This document shows positions 24,015 through 35,729 of a stretch of 64,000 nt of DNA, in pieces. The translations under genes and the position numbers were made by a program. The notes below the pieces were generated by a model. That model saw only the letters and a list, made by a program, of their open reading frames with translations, was not told the origin of the DNA and made no database searches. The number at the start of each line of letters is the position of its first letter. The first letter of the stretch is position 1. Location of the stretch: positions 148,743,121 to 148,807,120 of the forward strand of contig CM056742.1 of assembly GCA_029851415.1 (NCBI GenBank). Reading direction: 5' to 3'. Source of the DNA: Eretmocerus hayati (lineage: Eukaryota > Arthropoda > Insecta > Hymenoptera > Aphelinidae).

Positions 24015-25872
24015 CAGAGTAAAAAGGAACTTTCTGAAATCCTAAGACTTGAAAGGTACTATCTGTAAATGTCTGGTTGAAAGAAACTATCTGAGAATTT
24101 TTGATTAAAAGAAACTATCTGAAAGTGTCTGTAAAAAGAACTATCTATAAATTTTCGGCTGAAAGGAGCTATCTGGATTTGTCTGATTTAAAAGGAACTA
24201 TCTGAAAATTTCTGCTTTAGAGAGGAATTAATCTATAAATTTCTGGCTGAAAAGAACTATCTAGAATCGTGAGAGTTGACAGGAACTATCTAAAATCGTC
24301 CAATTTGAAAGGAACTATGTGAAAATTTTTGGTTAAAAGGAACTATTTGAATTTGTCTGATTCAAGACGAATTATCTGAAAACTTTTGTTCTAGAAAGGA
24401 ACTATCTGTGAATTTTTGATTAGAAGGAGCTATCTGAACATTTTTGGTTGAAAAGGAACTATCTGAAAATTAAATTATCTGATAGTTCTTTTCAAACGAA
24501 AAGTAACAGATAGTTTCTTTCAACCCAATAATTTTTGAATAGTTCCTTTTCAACTAGAAATTTTCAGATAGTTCCTTTTCAACCAAAATTTTTCAGATAG
24601 TTCCTTTTAACCAGAAATTCACAGATAGTTCCTCTCAAACCAGAAATTAACAGAAAACTCCTTTCTAGAACAATTTTCAGATACTTCCTTCTAAATCAGA
24701 CGAATTCAGGTAGTTCCTTTCAACTCTTACGATTTTATATAGTTCCTTATGGCCAAAAATGTATATGTTACAGTAAATGTCCAAAATTCGTCAATCCTAG
24801 GATTGACTAGCTATTGCTGACATTGACTAGTGGGGCCAGTCAATGTTGATTCGTAAAGATGAATTTCGGACATTTACTAGACAATCTCAGGATTGACTGC
24901 TGACCCCCGTAAATGTCCGAAACATATAATGAGCAGAGAAATAAAAATATATGATGAGCAAAATTTATTCATGCAAAATGATATTTAGCGTAAATGTATC
25001 ACAGCTGCACATTGTCTTAGATCTTACGTTCATACTAAACGGAGGTCACATCTTCATCATATTGATAATGTCATTCTAGTCTTACGAATTTTTCAGCGAC
25101 AAATAATACAGCAGTTGCATGATCAAAGTAAAGTTGAAGCTTTCCAAAAATTGAACAATATAAAAGCTACTTGTTACAGCAGCTCTGGCTATTATGGGAT
25201 CCTGAATTGCACAGTATTTTTTTCACTTTAAAAACATCTATTTGAGCTTTACAATTGCATTTCATCATCCCCTGGCCACCTGTAATCGAAATTTTTGAAG
25301 CTGCTGCTGGTAAGCTCACAGTTTGCGCCTGGTCCATTTCGTTAAGATCGAGGAATTTCTCTTTGCAAACTTCAAACTGGTTCCTCGTGAACAGCTGCTT
25401 AATAGAAGTTCTCATCCACGATGTTGATAATCATTCCTCAGGAGATGTACCTCAGGAGCTTATTTTTCGGTGCAAAGTTTTTAAACGATCAAGTTTACGT
25501 GCAAACTATATTTTTCGTGAGCAATCACGTTTCGGACATTTACGGAGGCTTGTTAGTCAATCCTAAGATTGACTAGTGAATGTCCGAAATGCTGCAATTT
25601 CTACAACATTGACTAGACCTCCCAGTCAATGCTGGATATTTACTAGTCAATCTTAGGATTGACTAGCCCCACCAGTCAATCCTAGGATTCACTAGTGAAT
25701 CTCAGGCATTGACTGATTTCGGACATTTACTGTAACATATAGATAGTTCCTTTTTCAAACACAAATTTTCAAATACTTCCTTTTTAATCAGACTTTTAGA
25801 TAGTACCTTTCACTAAATTTTTGGATAGTTCCTTTCAAGTCTTACGTTTTCAGAATGTTCCTTTTTACTCTG
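24015..25872. mobile_element. FB-like foldback element with tandem-repeat arms
   Basis: The left arm (24015-about 24478) is a run of about a dozen degenerate 36-40-bp units, each containing AAAGGAACTATCTGAAAATT. The right arm (about 24479-24761, continuing 25742-25872 after an insertion) is the same array inverted (AGATAGTTCCTTTT units). Outer ends match: CAGAGTAAAAAG at 24015 and its complement at 25861-25872. Long inverted ends built from short direct repeats are the hallmark of Drosophila FB elements; homology to FB itself is not claimed. There is no coding capacity. Confidence 0.75.
24762..25741. mobile_element. TIR transposon inserted in the foldback element
   Basis: Inverted ends TATATGTTACAGTAAATG plus TCC match exactly, giving a 980-bp element. 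The subterminal parts repeat a perfect palindrome, GTCAATCCTAGGATTGAC, and half versions (AGTCAATGTTG, CATTGACTAG) several times near both ends and near 25560. A GGACATTTACGG copy lies inside at about 25535. No transposase is encoded: two opposed ORFs (25167-25415 and 25255-25566) overlap and lack motifs. It splits the right arm of the surrounding repeat, so it is younger. Confidence 0.8.
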
Positions 25873-27648
25873 GGTAATCGATATGCATCCTTTCCTGCGG
25901 ACATCAAAATATAACCTATCTTTATGTGGTGAAGACATCAGAAGCTCGCTCGCAGGAAAGGATGCCCTGCACCTCTGGAGAGTATCTGTTGACGCCAAGT
26001 GTACATTTTCCAAAACTGAAAGTTGATCCTATTGTCTTCATAGATGATCGGGGAATGTTCATGGTATGTCCTTTCATCTCATTTCTGGTGAATAAATTAA
26101 ATAATTACCAAGAACAGATCAATATTTATTTCGAAAAGTCTTTTTTTGTCACGATCTCGCGGATTAGATGCTTTAACGGATATGACGGTACATTCGCGGG
26201 GACTGTCAAAAGAACACTCATACATGTGAGTCAGAGTCACAGTCTCACGTACAAATTCTTCGTGGGTGTTCTCTGACTAAGTCTGAAGGAATTGGAAAAC
26301 ATTTGAATTTCTCGATTGAATCATAGCAGATGCATGAATGATTTATCACGGAATGATGATCTATATTTTTTTTCTCTCCACCAAAGAAAGGATGAGTTCA
26401 TCCACTCATCTCCAATTTTCCATCGTTCTCCAGGATTGAAAATCATTACCATGGAACGAAGTTCTTTTAAAAGATATGTTGATGTTCAATCATATGTTAG
26501 ATGATGTTCAACTTGAAAAAAATGCATCCAATCAATATAAATCACATCGGATTTCTCGTCTGAAGCAATAACTCAATCTCAATCTGTAGTAACTCGTTTA
26601 AAATCCAAAAGATTTCCTCCTTCGCTTCTTCAAATACCCTTCAAGATAATGAGGTATCGTCTCCACGCATGGCAATCTAACAGCGTAAATTCTATTTTTG
26701 AATTACCTTCAAAAGTATTTGACATTATTCAGATGCGCATATCGTATCCAATGAATCTTGTTTTTTATAAGAGCATCGGGCTACCTCCTATCTCAAAACC
26801 TGAACAATCTTGTTTCTTTATAAGAAAGCTATAGCTTTTCTTTCATTCCAATCAAAACTCATTTCATGTATCTTACTGTCATGTATCTATTGATAGACGG
26901 TGGCATAAGATACATGAAATATTAGGTGATCCATCACTTTCCGACGACAGCCACGACATTCCAACTTTCAATTAATGTAGATGCTTCCCTTTCTGTAAGA
27001 AATCGATCTTATTTCCACGTTGAAACCATAAACTACCGTTAGGTCTAGGTATTAAGAGGCGCATTTCTAATATTCGGACCCTTGTATTGAATCTCGCGAT
27101 AAATCGATGATATAGGACAAAACTAGTTTTCTGAAAGTTTTGCCATTTCCATTTTTCCTGTCATTTGCGATTTGGCACTATTGGCTCTGGAGTGTCATTT
27201 GTAACTGGTACACCAGTCACGGTGTGCCTGAACCAAGCTGAACCGATTTTCATTAAAATTTTTCGCTTCGGTCCTAAAAATGATGAACTATGTGTCTACA
27301 AGATTTAGACATTTGTCCCACCCATTTAGAGCCACCTTGACTGAAGGTTTTGTCATCCGAACATTAATCGTTTTAGCTGAAGCATATCTCCTTATCACAG
27401 TATGCCTACAGTTTTCCTGATACCTCCCAGAAACTCACCAAAAGTCTTATTTAAGTAAATCTCGTGTAAAGAATTATCATGCTTCGCATCGCGAGGCAAG
27501 CCCCCTTTTAAGATGATATCAGGATAATGTCATCAGATTGATAGATACCGTTATATTCATGACATCTATGGGCTGAAACACTTATTGAAGGGGAAAAAAT
27601 GCATGAGTGATGGCTCTATATAATAGTACATTTCGATACAAGGGTGGA
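25873..27648. other. No gene recognised
   Basis: AT-rich DNA. A 15-bp inverted pair, GCATCCTTTCCTGCG near 25885 and its complement near 25953, is the only structure seen. ORFs here are short and motif-free. Confidence 0.5.
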
Positions 27649-27838
27649 AATAGTATATTTCCGTACTGAGCGCGGTAGCCCATTTTGGGCACTAGGACAG
27701 TTTGTCTGTCGAGCGAAGCGAGACATGTCCTCCAGTGCCCAAAATGGGCTTGCAAGCGAAGTGCGGATATATTTTTTCACTACGAGAACCCTAAAATCCT
27801 ATTTAAATGCGGCATTTTTAGGTTAGAGTAATGAAAAA
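27649..27838. mobile_element. Palindromic MITE (empty-site relative of 4879-5225)
   Basis: It has the same start (AATAGTATATTTCCGTACT), core (GCCCATTTTGGGCACTAGG) and apex (GAGCGAAGCGAG) as the copy at 4879, but without the nested insertion. The sequence AGGGTGGAAATAGTAT at its left edge resembles the edge of the palindrome inside the large inverted repeat near 29920-29945. Confidence 0.75.
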
Positions 27839-27839
27839 C

Positions 27840-28025
27840 TTTTTTTTCGTGTCTGAGTGTTGGGTTTCTGGCCTGAGCCGTAGGCGAAGGTCGGAATCAA
27901 CACGAGGATGCGAAAAATAAGTTTTACACCCGTTTATCGAATACTATTTTTTGACAAACTGTGAGAGAAAGTGGAAAATCAGTCCGGAAAAGTTACTTTC
28001 TCGCACAGTGTGTCAAAAGTTAAAT
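27840..28025. repeat. Two further imperfect palindromes
   Basis: About 27845-27920 folds around GAGCCGTAGGCGAAGGTC. About 27947-28020 has TTTTGACAAACTGTGAGAGA facing TCTCGCACAGTGTGTCAAAA. They follow directly on the MITE at 27649 and look like related or nested non-autonomous pieces. Confidence 0.5.
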
Positions 28026-28325
28026 TTTTTTAGCGTAACTATCAACCCTTCGTTAAAATTTGATGGACTTGATGTTATTCGCTTTGAGGTGACATTCGTT
28101 CACTGTGAAGTGATACTCTTGTTCTAATATGACCTATTAACAATGAGGCTCGCTGTGAGGTGATATGTGTAATATATTGTATAACTTCAAGATCTTTTGG
28201 TCCACTATGAGGCTATAGTATTTGCACAAGATGATGCCAAACACCATATGGTGGTATAGTGTGGATCGCAACAATCACGTTCACAGTGAGGTGAGACAAG
28301 TTGAATAAAATTGTGTACTATGAGG

Positions 28326-28590
28326 CCCTAAAAAAAATTCGGACCACATGATTTAGACGTAAAATTGTATGAACTTCCAAAATATGCGATGGAAATTGAA
28401 AAACCCCGTTTGAGGCGAACCCGAGGTGCTACATTCAATTTTTCGCAATTTTGAATGTGAAAAATCGTATTTTCTGGCAAAAAATTGAATGTAGCACCTC
28501 GGGTTCGCCTCAAACGAGATTTTTCTCTGCATATTTTGAAAGTTCAGATAATTTTACGTTGAAACCATGTGGTCCGAATTTTTTTAGGGC
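28326..28590. mobile_element. MITE inside the left arm
   Basis: CCCTAAAAAAAATTCGGACC at the left is mirrored by GGTCCGAATTTTTTTAGGG at the right. Inner GTTTGAGGCGAACCCGAGGT pairs with ACCTCGGGTTCGCCTCAAAC. Each arm is about 115 bp with a short AT-rich loop. The mirror copy is at 35311-35575. Confidence 0.8.
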
Positions 28591-29685
28591 AATTTCGTAC
28601 TAAAAAATGAGTCCCGAGAATATCTCGTGAATGTGTCATCTCAGCAGGCGCCACAAAGGCGCCAATGCGCTGAATTTTCATGTGATTTTGATTCGATTCA
28701 ATTAATCGTTGCAGATCCCGTTTCAGTGCATGAAATTCAACTTTACGGGTAGTCATTTCATAGGGAATTTTGTCAGCTTTCCATTGAAAATGGCGCCGAA
28801 AGTCTACGTTTGTGCGCATGCGCAGAAAATCGCCTTTTTCTGAAACCGAAATAATCAAATTTTCAAAAAATCGCTCATAAGTTACTTGGATCACCCCAAA
28901 CTTCTCCGAAACCAATTTTTTTCAAAAGGACGCAAAATTTTGCGTCAAATATTTGATTTTCAAAAAATAAAAAAATGGCTTTTTGAGGAATTAACGTTTT
29001 AGTTAAAAACACTTTTTTGGCTCCAAGAAGCCCCGAAATAACAGGGAAGGAATTTCCGACAATGTTTTCGATAGGTTTTTTGATGTCCTTTCAGATGCTG
29101 CAACCCCCAAATCAGTAGCTATTGAAGAACTCGAAATATTCCCATTTCCGTGAATAAAAGAGCATCGATTTTTCCACGATGAATTTTCGGTCTGTTTGCG
29201 GATGTGCGTGCAATGGAGAGGAGAAATTTTTTTTGGACCCCATAGGTGGGCGAAACTCCTATTTTGGGCCATGGAATCGAATGGAAAAGGATAAAAATGA
29301 ATCTAAGAGATGACCCCTTTCCGTACGTCGCTTTGGCGTGGAATTCATCATAGAGTAGCACGGTGAATTCATACTTCGCACGACTGTGCATGAAGCACAT
29401 GCTTTACGCACGGCACACTTCATTCCTCACACACCCAGCCGCGCGAAAAACGTATTGCGGCACTCGGGGGTGGAATTTTTTGGTTTACTCGTGATGACTC
29501 CGACCTTCGCCAAGGGTTGGGCCGGAAATAATCACCCGGAAAGCAACAGTACATTACGCGACAAGGGCCGAAAGTGACCCATCGCGGCCCGGGTAGGTTG
29601 ACGCACGAGCCGGTAGGCGAGGGCGGCATACCCGCGGCCGCGATGGGTTATTTTTGGCCCGAGGTGCGTACACTGTTTTTCGGTG

Positions 29686-29900
29686 ACACTTGTATCGAGA
29701 TTCTATGCTTTCCGACGCGATGTCGGGGCAAAATGCCGCTCCGCCGTACAGGTTAGAAAACGTCGGAGCATGCAATGTAGTGGCCTGAGGGCGCAGCCCG
29801 AGGGCTACTGCGCATGCTCGCTCGTTTTCTAGCCTGGGCGGAATTGCGGCATTTTCTGCCCCGGGATCGGGGCGGAAACCATAGGCTTTCGATGCCAGTG
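29686..29900. repeat. GC-rich palindrome inside the left arm
   Basis: The sequence folds on an apex GAGGGCGCAGCCCGAGGG near 29786. Flanks such as CGGGGCAAAATGCCGC and GCGGCATTTTCTGCCCCGGG, and GTTAGAAAACG and CGTTTTCTAGCC, face each other. The outer right edge, TCGAAGAATACTATT near 29929-29945, resembles the AATAGTAT edge of the other palindromic MITEs. Mirrored near 34000-34215. Confidence 0.6.
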
Positions 29901-31061
29901 TGCCGAAAAATCAATTTCTCCACCCTCGTATCGAAGAATACTATTTCGATTCTACCCTCTGAGACTATCATCAGATATGAATTGCTAGAATGTGCATATG
30001 AGAGCAGTTTCAGGTGTAAATTGAAAGCTCGTGAAATATGATATTCTTAAATTAGATGATGATAGGATTGGTCACACAAATAATGTCTGGTAATGAGTAC
30101 GAGATATGGGTGATGAGTTGTAGAATCACTCAATGATTTACAGATGATACATTAGATGAGGATTTGTCAAGTATCGTTGATGGGTGTAAAAATTTGCAGG
30201 GGAACATAGAAGAACGCGCGAGTGGCAGCGAGCACGTCCGGATAATTGCGCAAATCGCACGCCCCCAGACCCAACCCCCCCCCCCAAGATCGGTACATGG
30301 ATCCGCCACTGTGGATGACTTATGATTGCTTATCTTTTCACTGGTCGAGTGTGCAGGTACTCGTCCGGTGCAAACAATTTAGTGTCGACTCTTTTTTAAC
30401 GCTTTTATTGCGCTTGACCGAGTGCTAGTTCGTCAAACTTGGCCCTTTTAGTGAATATCTAGGGGAATTAACATAGCTATGCTTATAAATCGAGAGTCTT
30501 GCACACGCGTTTCGTGGAATCGTTCATGATTGTCTGTGCGTGTGTTATGGGGACATATAGCCATGTACAAGAGAATTATTTTTGTTTAACCGATGTCCGT
30601 TGCATTCAATCCGCAATACATTTTCCGGGATATGAGTAACTCACGACATAGTGGAGCCATATGCTCATACAAGACACCCATATGCAAGCTGCCCAGCGCA
30701 CGCGTCTCATTTGCTATAGTCTCTTATTCATCGTTTTTCGTGCATCGTGCAATTTGTTCTTGGCAATTTTCACTGCTCGACTGAATTTCATCTCACTAAT
30801 ACTCTGTCCATTTTTTCCACACATTTTCCAGCGTTTCTTTACGCAGCGGTTAAAAGCGTTTGTTTGAATGGTCTGGTTATACGGAGCCATTTATCGTACA
30901 CGAATGGTGGATTCGCGTACGCGGATCCCCCTAGAGCACGGTCCCTAGAGAACTAGGGCCGAGAGCGTTTTCGTTCGCGTATCAAACGGACCATTAACGC
31001 GTAAGCGAATCGCAACACAGGGACGATACTACCTATAACGGCGTACGATTATGGAAGAAAC

Positions 31062-31745
31062 TACCGTGACTCGCGCACGGTAACCAGATCATGAAGATTC
31101 ATGTACGCGGATTCGCGTATCGAACTCGTTCTTCTGGAATTGCGTATAGCAACCAATGTATTGATATTCGCGTACGCTAACCGTTCATCAAGATCTGCGT
31201 ACGCAAATTTGCTTATGAAACCCGTTCTCCTAGAATCGCGTGTGGCACCGATCGTTGACATTCCGTGTACGCTAACAAAGACATACTGATCCGCGTACGC
31301 GAATTCGCGTATTGAACTCGTTTTCTGCTAGAATCGCGTATGGGGACCAATGGATGGATGTTCGCGTACGCTAACCAAATCGTGCAGATTCGCGTATCGC
31401 ATTCGTTCTGTTAGAATCGTGTATGAAAATCAATGAGTGGGTATTTGCGTACACCAGCCAAGTCACGCAGATTCGCGTGTCGAAATCGTTTCTCTGGAAT
31501 CACGTATGGCAACCAATGGATGAATATCGCGTACGTTATAAACAAATCATGCAGATTCGCGCCCATGAATTCGCGTATCGAAATGGTCATTCCAGAATTG
31601 CGTATGACAATCAATAGATGGGTATTTACGTACGCTAACCAAGTTATGCAGATTCGCGAACGCGACTTTGCGTATGGAAGTCATTCCTCCTAGAATCGCG
31701 TGTGGCAACCGATTGACGAAATTCCGTGTTCGCTAACCAAGACAT
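31062..31745 (+). repeat. Tandem array of about 100-bp units, left arm
   Basis: About seven degenerate units follow each other. Each has a gatTCGCGTAcGCGaAtTCGCG-type block, an AGAATCGCGTATGGCAACCA block and an ATTCGCGTACGCTAACCAA block. CpG-rich CGCGTACGCG motifs mark each unit. The array sits at the inner end of the arm, next to the spacer. Confidence 0.85.
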
Positions 31746-32152
31746 TCAATGAAATACGTGTAAAAATGGCGAAAAACTACGGTTTTGGCTACTTTGAGAG
31801 CTCTCACACTGTTATTCACACGACGTAAAAAATAATCGAAAAATCGTTGCAAATGGCATTTTTTCCGCTCTTCATGATGCTTTTTGCAAAATTGTTCTAT
31901 CTTTATCCGCGTCCAAATTACAGCCGATAGAGTAAAAACGGTTTTTTTCTCGAAATCCTTGAAATTACATCAGCTATTTGAGGTACCAAAAAGGGCTGAG
32001 AGAAAAATCGCAAACCATAAATAGTTAGCATTTTTTCTCATCTTTAAGATGCTTTTTTCAAAATTCCTCTACGTTGATCTGGGCTCGAGTAATCGACGTT
32101 TTTGCAAGAGAGGATTTCAAACCCCCGTTCAGGAATTTTTGCACGGTACTGT
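31746..32152. other. Spacer of the giant inverted repeat
   Basis: 407 bp of unique sequence separate the arms. It is AT-rich with several short A and T runs. I see no ORF of note and no inner inverted repeat. It would form the loop if the palindrome folded. Confidence 0.8.
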
Positions 32153-32836
32153 ATGTCTTGGTTAGCGAACACGGAATTTCGTCAATCGGTTGCCACACGC
32201 GATTCTAGGAGGAACGACTTCCATACGCAAAGTCGCGTTCGCGAATCTGCATAACTTGGTTAGCGTACGTAAATACCCATCTATTGATTGTCATACGCAA
32301 TTCTGGAATGACCATTTCGATACGCGAATTCATGGGCGCGAATCTGCATGATTTGTTTATAACGTACGCGATATTCATCCATTGGTTGCCATACGTGATT
32401 CCAGAGAAACGATTTCGACACGCGAATCTGCATGACTTGGCTGGTGTACGCAAATACCCACTCATTGATTTTCATACACGATTCTAACAGAACGAATGCG
32501 ATACGCGAATCTGCACGATTTGGTTAGCGTACGCGAACATCCATCCATTGGTCCCCATACGCGATTCTAGCAGAAAACGAGTTCAATACGCGAATTCGCG
32601 TACGCGGATCAGTATGTCTTTGTTAGCGTACACGGAATGTCAACGATCGGTGCCACACGCGATTCTAGGAGAACGGGTTTCATAAGCAAATTTGCGTACG
32701 CAGATCTTGATGAACGGTTAGCGTACGCGAATATCAATACATTGGTTGCTATACGCAATTCCAGAAGAACGAGTTCGATACGCGAATCCGCGTACATGAA
32801 TCTTCATGATCTGGTTACCGTGCGCGAGTCACGGTA
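32153..32836 (-). repeat. Tandem array of about 100-bp units, right arm
   Basis: Mirror image of the left array, with the same unit order and only single-base differences. The two arrays face each other across the spacer. Confidence 0.85.
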
Positions 32837-34985
32837 GTTTCTTCCATAATCGTACGCCGTTATAGGTAGTATCGTCCCTGTGTTGCTATTCGCTTACGCG
32901 TTAATGGTCCGTTTGATACGCGAACGAAAACGCTCTCGGCCCTAGTTCTCTAGGGACCGTGCTCTAGGGGGATCCGCGTACGCGAATCCACCATTCGTGT
33001 ACGATAAATGGCTCCGTATAACCAGACCATTCAAACAAACGCTTTTAACCGCTGCGTAAAGAAACGCTGGAAAATGTGTGGAAAAAATGGACAGAGTATT
33101 AGTGAGATGAAATTCAGTCGAGCAGTGAAAATTGCCAAGAACAAATTGCACGATGCACGAAAAACGATGAATAAGAGACTATAGCAAATGAGACGCGTGC
33201 GCTGGGCAGCTTGCATATGGGTGTCTTGTATGAGCATATTGCTCCACTATGTCGTGAGTTACTCATATCCCGGAAAATGTATTGCGGATTGAATGCAACG
33301 GACATCGGTTAAACAAAAATAATTCTCTTGTATATGGCTATATGTCCCCATAACACACGCACAGACAATCATGAACGATTCCACGAAACGCGTGTGCAAG
33401 ACTCTCGATTTATAAGCATAGCTATGTTAATTCCCCCAGATATTCACTAAAAGGGCCAAGTTTGACGAACTAGCACTCGGTCAAGCGCAATAAAAGCGTT
33501 AAAAAAGAGTCGACACTAAATTGTTTGCACCGGACGAGTACCTGCACACTCGACCAGTGAAAAGATAAGCGATCATAAGTCATCCACAGTGGCGGATCCA
33601 TGTACCGATCTTGGGGGGGGGGGGGGTTGGGTCTGGGGGCGTGCGATTTGCGCAATTATCCGGACGTGCTCGCTGCCACTCGCGCGTTCTTCTATGTTCC
33701 CCTGCAAATTTTTACACCCATCAACGATACTTGACAAATCCTCATCTAATGTATCATCTGTAAATCATTGAGTGATTCTACAACTCATCACCCATATCTC
33801 GTACTCATTACCAGACATTATTTGTGTGACCAATCCTATCATCATCTAATTTAAGAATATCATATTTCACGAGCTTTTAATTTACACCTGAAACTGCTCT
33901 CATATGCACATTCTAGCAATTCATATCTGATGATAGTCTCAGAGGGTAGAATCGAAATAGTATTCTTCGATACGAGGGTGGAGAAATTGATTTTTCGGCA
34001 CACTGGCATCGAAAGCCTATGGTTTCCGCCCCGATCCCGGGGCAGAAAATGCCGCAATGCCGCCCAGGCTAGAAAACGAGCGAGCATGCGCAGTAGCCCT
34101 CGGGCTGCGCCCTCAGGCCACTACATTGCATGCTCCGACGTTTTCTAACCTGTACGGCGGAGCGGCATTTTGCCCCGACATCGCGTCGGAAAGCATAGAA
34201 TCTCGATACAAGTGTCACCGAAAAACAGTGTACGCACCTCGGGCCAAAAATAACCCATCGCGGCCGCGGGTATGCCGCCCTCGCCTACCGGCTCGTGCGG
34301 CAACCTACCCGGGCCGCGATGGGTCACTTTCGGCCCTTGTCGCGTAATGTACTGTTGCTTTCCGGGTGATTATTTCCGGCCCAACCCTTGGCGAAGGTCG
34401 GAGTCATCACGAGTAAACCAAAAAATTCCATCCCCGAGTGCCGCAATACGTTTTTCGCGCGGCTGGGTGTGTGAGGAATGAAGTGTGCCGTGCGTAAAGC
34501 ATGTGCTTCATGCACAGTCGTGCGAAATATGAATTCACCGTGCTACTCTATGATGAATTCCACGCCAAAGCGACGTACGGAAAGGGGTCATCTCTTAGAT
34601 TCATTTTTATCCTTTTCCATTCGATTCCATGGCCCAAAATAGGAGTTTCGCCCACCTATGGGGTCCAAAAAAAATTTCTCCTCTCCATTGCACGCACATC
34701 CGCAAACAGACCGAAAATTCATCGTGGAAAAATCGATGCTCTTTTATTCACGGAAATGGGAATATTTCGAGTTCTTCAATAGCTACTGATTTGGGGGTTG
34801 CAGCATCTGAAAGGACATCAAAAAACCTATCAAAAACATTGTCGGAAATTCCTTCCCTGTTATTTAGGGGCTTCTTGGAGCCAAAAAAGTGTTTTTAACT
34901 AAAACGTTAATTCCTCAAAAAGCCATTTTTTTATTTTTTGAAAATCAGATATTTGACGTAAAATTTTGCGTCCTTTTGAAAAAAA

Positions 34986-35390
34986 TTGGTTTCGGAGAAG
35001 TTTGGGGTGATCCAAGTAACTTATGAGCGATTTTTTGAAAATTTGATTATTTCGGTTTCAGAAAAAGGCGATTTTCCGCGCATGCGTACAAACGTAGACT
35101 TTCGGCGCCATTTTCAATGGAAAGCTGACAAAATTCCCTATGAAATGACTACCCGTAAAGTTGAATTTCATGCACTGAAACGGGATCTGCAACGATTAAT
35201 TGAATCGAATCAAAATCACATGAAAATTCAGCGCATTAGCGCCTTTGTGGCGCCTGCTGAGATGACACATTCACGAGATCTTCTCGGGACTCATTTTTTA
35301 GTACGAAATTGCCCTAAAAAATTCGGACCACATGGTTTCAACGTAAAATTATCTGAACTTTCAAAATATGCGAAGAAAAATCTCGTTTGA
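34986..35390 (+). other. Open frame of 134 codons in the right arm (doubtful gene)
   Basis: The frame begins MVSEKFGVIQVTYERFFENL and includes FRRHFQWKADKIPYEMTTRK. The left-arm mirror frame (28544-28915, -) is 123 codons because of a shift in a T run near its end. I recognise no domain. It partly overlaps the MITE at 35311. It may be the remains of a transposon ORF or chance openness. Confidence 0.25.
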
Positions 35391-35575
35391 GGCGAACCCG
35401 AGGTGCTACATTCAATTTTTTGCCAGAAAATACGATTTTTCACATTCAAAATTGCGAAAAATTGAATGTAGCACCTCGGGTTCGCCTCCAACGGGATTTT
35501 TCAATTTTCATCGCATATTTTGGAAGTTCATACAATTTTACGTCGAAATCATGTGGTCCGAATTTTTTTTAGGGC
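35311..35575. mobile_element. MITE inside the right arm
   Basis: Mirror copy of 28326-28590, with the same inverted CCCTAAAAA...CGGACCACATG ends and the same inner CGAACCCGAGGTGCTACATT arms. Confidence 0.8.
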
Positions 35576-35729
35576 CTCATAGTACACAATTTTATTCAAC
35601 TTGTCTCACCTCACTGTGAACGTGATTGTTGCGATCCACACTATACCACCATATGGTGTTTGGCATCATCTTGTGCAAATACTATAGCCTCATAGTGGAC
35701 CAAAAGATCTTGAAGTTATACAATATATT

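Larger units (their letters stand above)
28171..31745 (+). repeat. Left arm of giant inverted repeat
   Basis: This 3.58-kb arm is mirrored at 32153-35729. Paired coordinates sum to 63898-63901 along the whole length, so only a few bases of indel separate the arms; substitutions are scattered and few. In order inward the arm holds a 265-bp MITE (28326-28590), a non-coding stretch with one open frame (28544-28915, -), a GC-rich palindrome around 29686-29900, a poly-C tract next to ATGGATCCGCCACTG (a hAT-like end motif, about 30280-30310), and a tandem array (31062-31745). No recognisable protein is encoded. Confidence 0.95.
32153..35729 (-). repeat. Right arm of giant inverted repeat
   Basis: Reverse complement of 28171-31745 with few changes. 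Visible differences include one or two bases in the homopolymer at 33616-33628, a C/T change giving GGCAACC at 34298 where the left arm has TTGACG, and homopolymer length changes near 35318 that alter the reading frame. Homology ends at AACTTCAAG...CAATATATT, just before 35730. It is followed by unrelated unique DNA. Confidence 0.95.

Noticed and set aside
24015..24760. CRISPR-like spacing of short repeats
   Set aside because: The units drift in sequence and length and invert halfway; the host is eukaryotic. An FB-like foldback explains it better.
25167..25566. Overlapping 82- and 103-codon ORFs
   Set aside because: They lie on opposite strands within a TIR element, share the same bases and show no transposase motif.
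29003..34898. Many 60-96-codon ORFs in the palindrome arms
   Set aside because: They occur as mirror pairs in several frames, lack domains and follow the repeat structure; no coding signal beyond openness.
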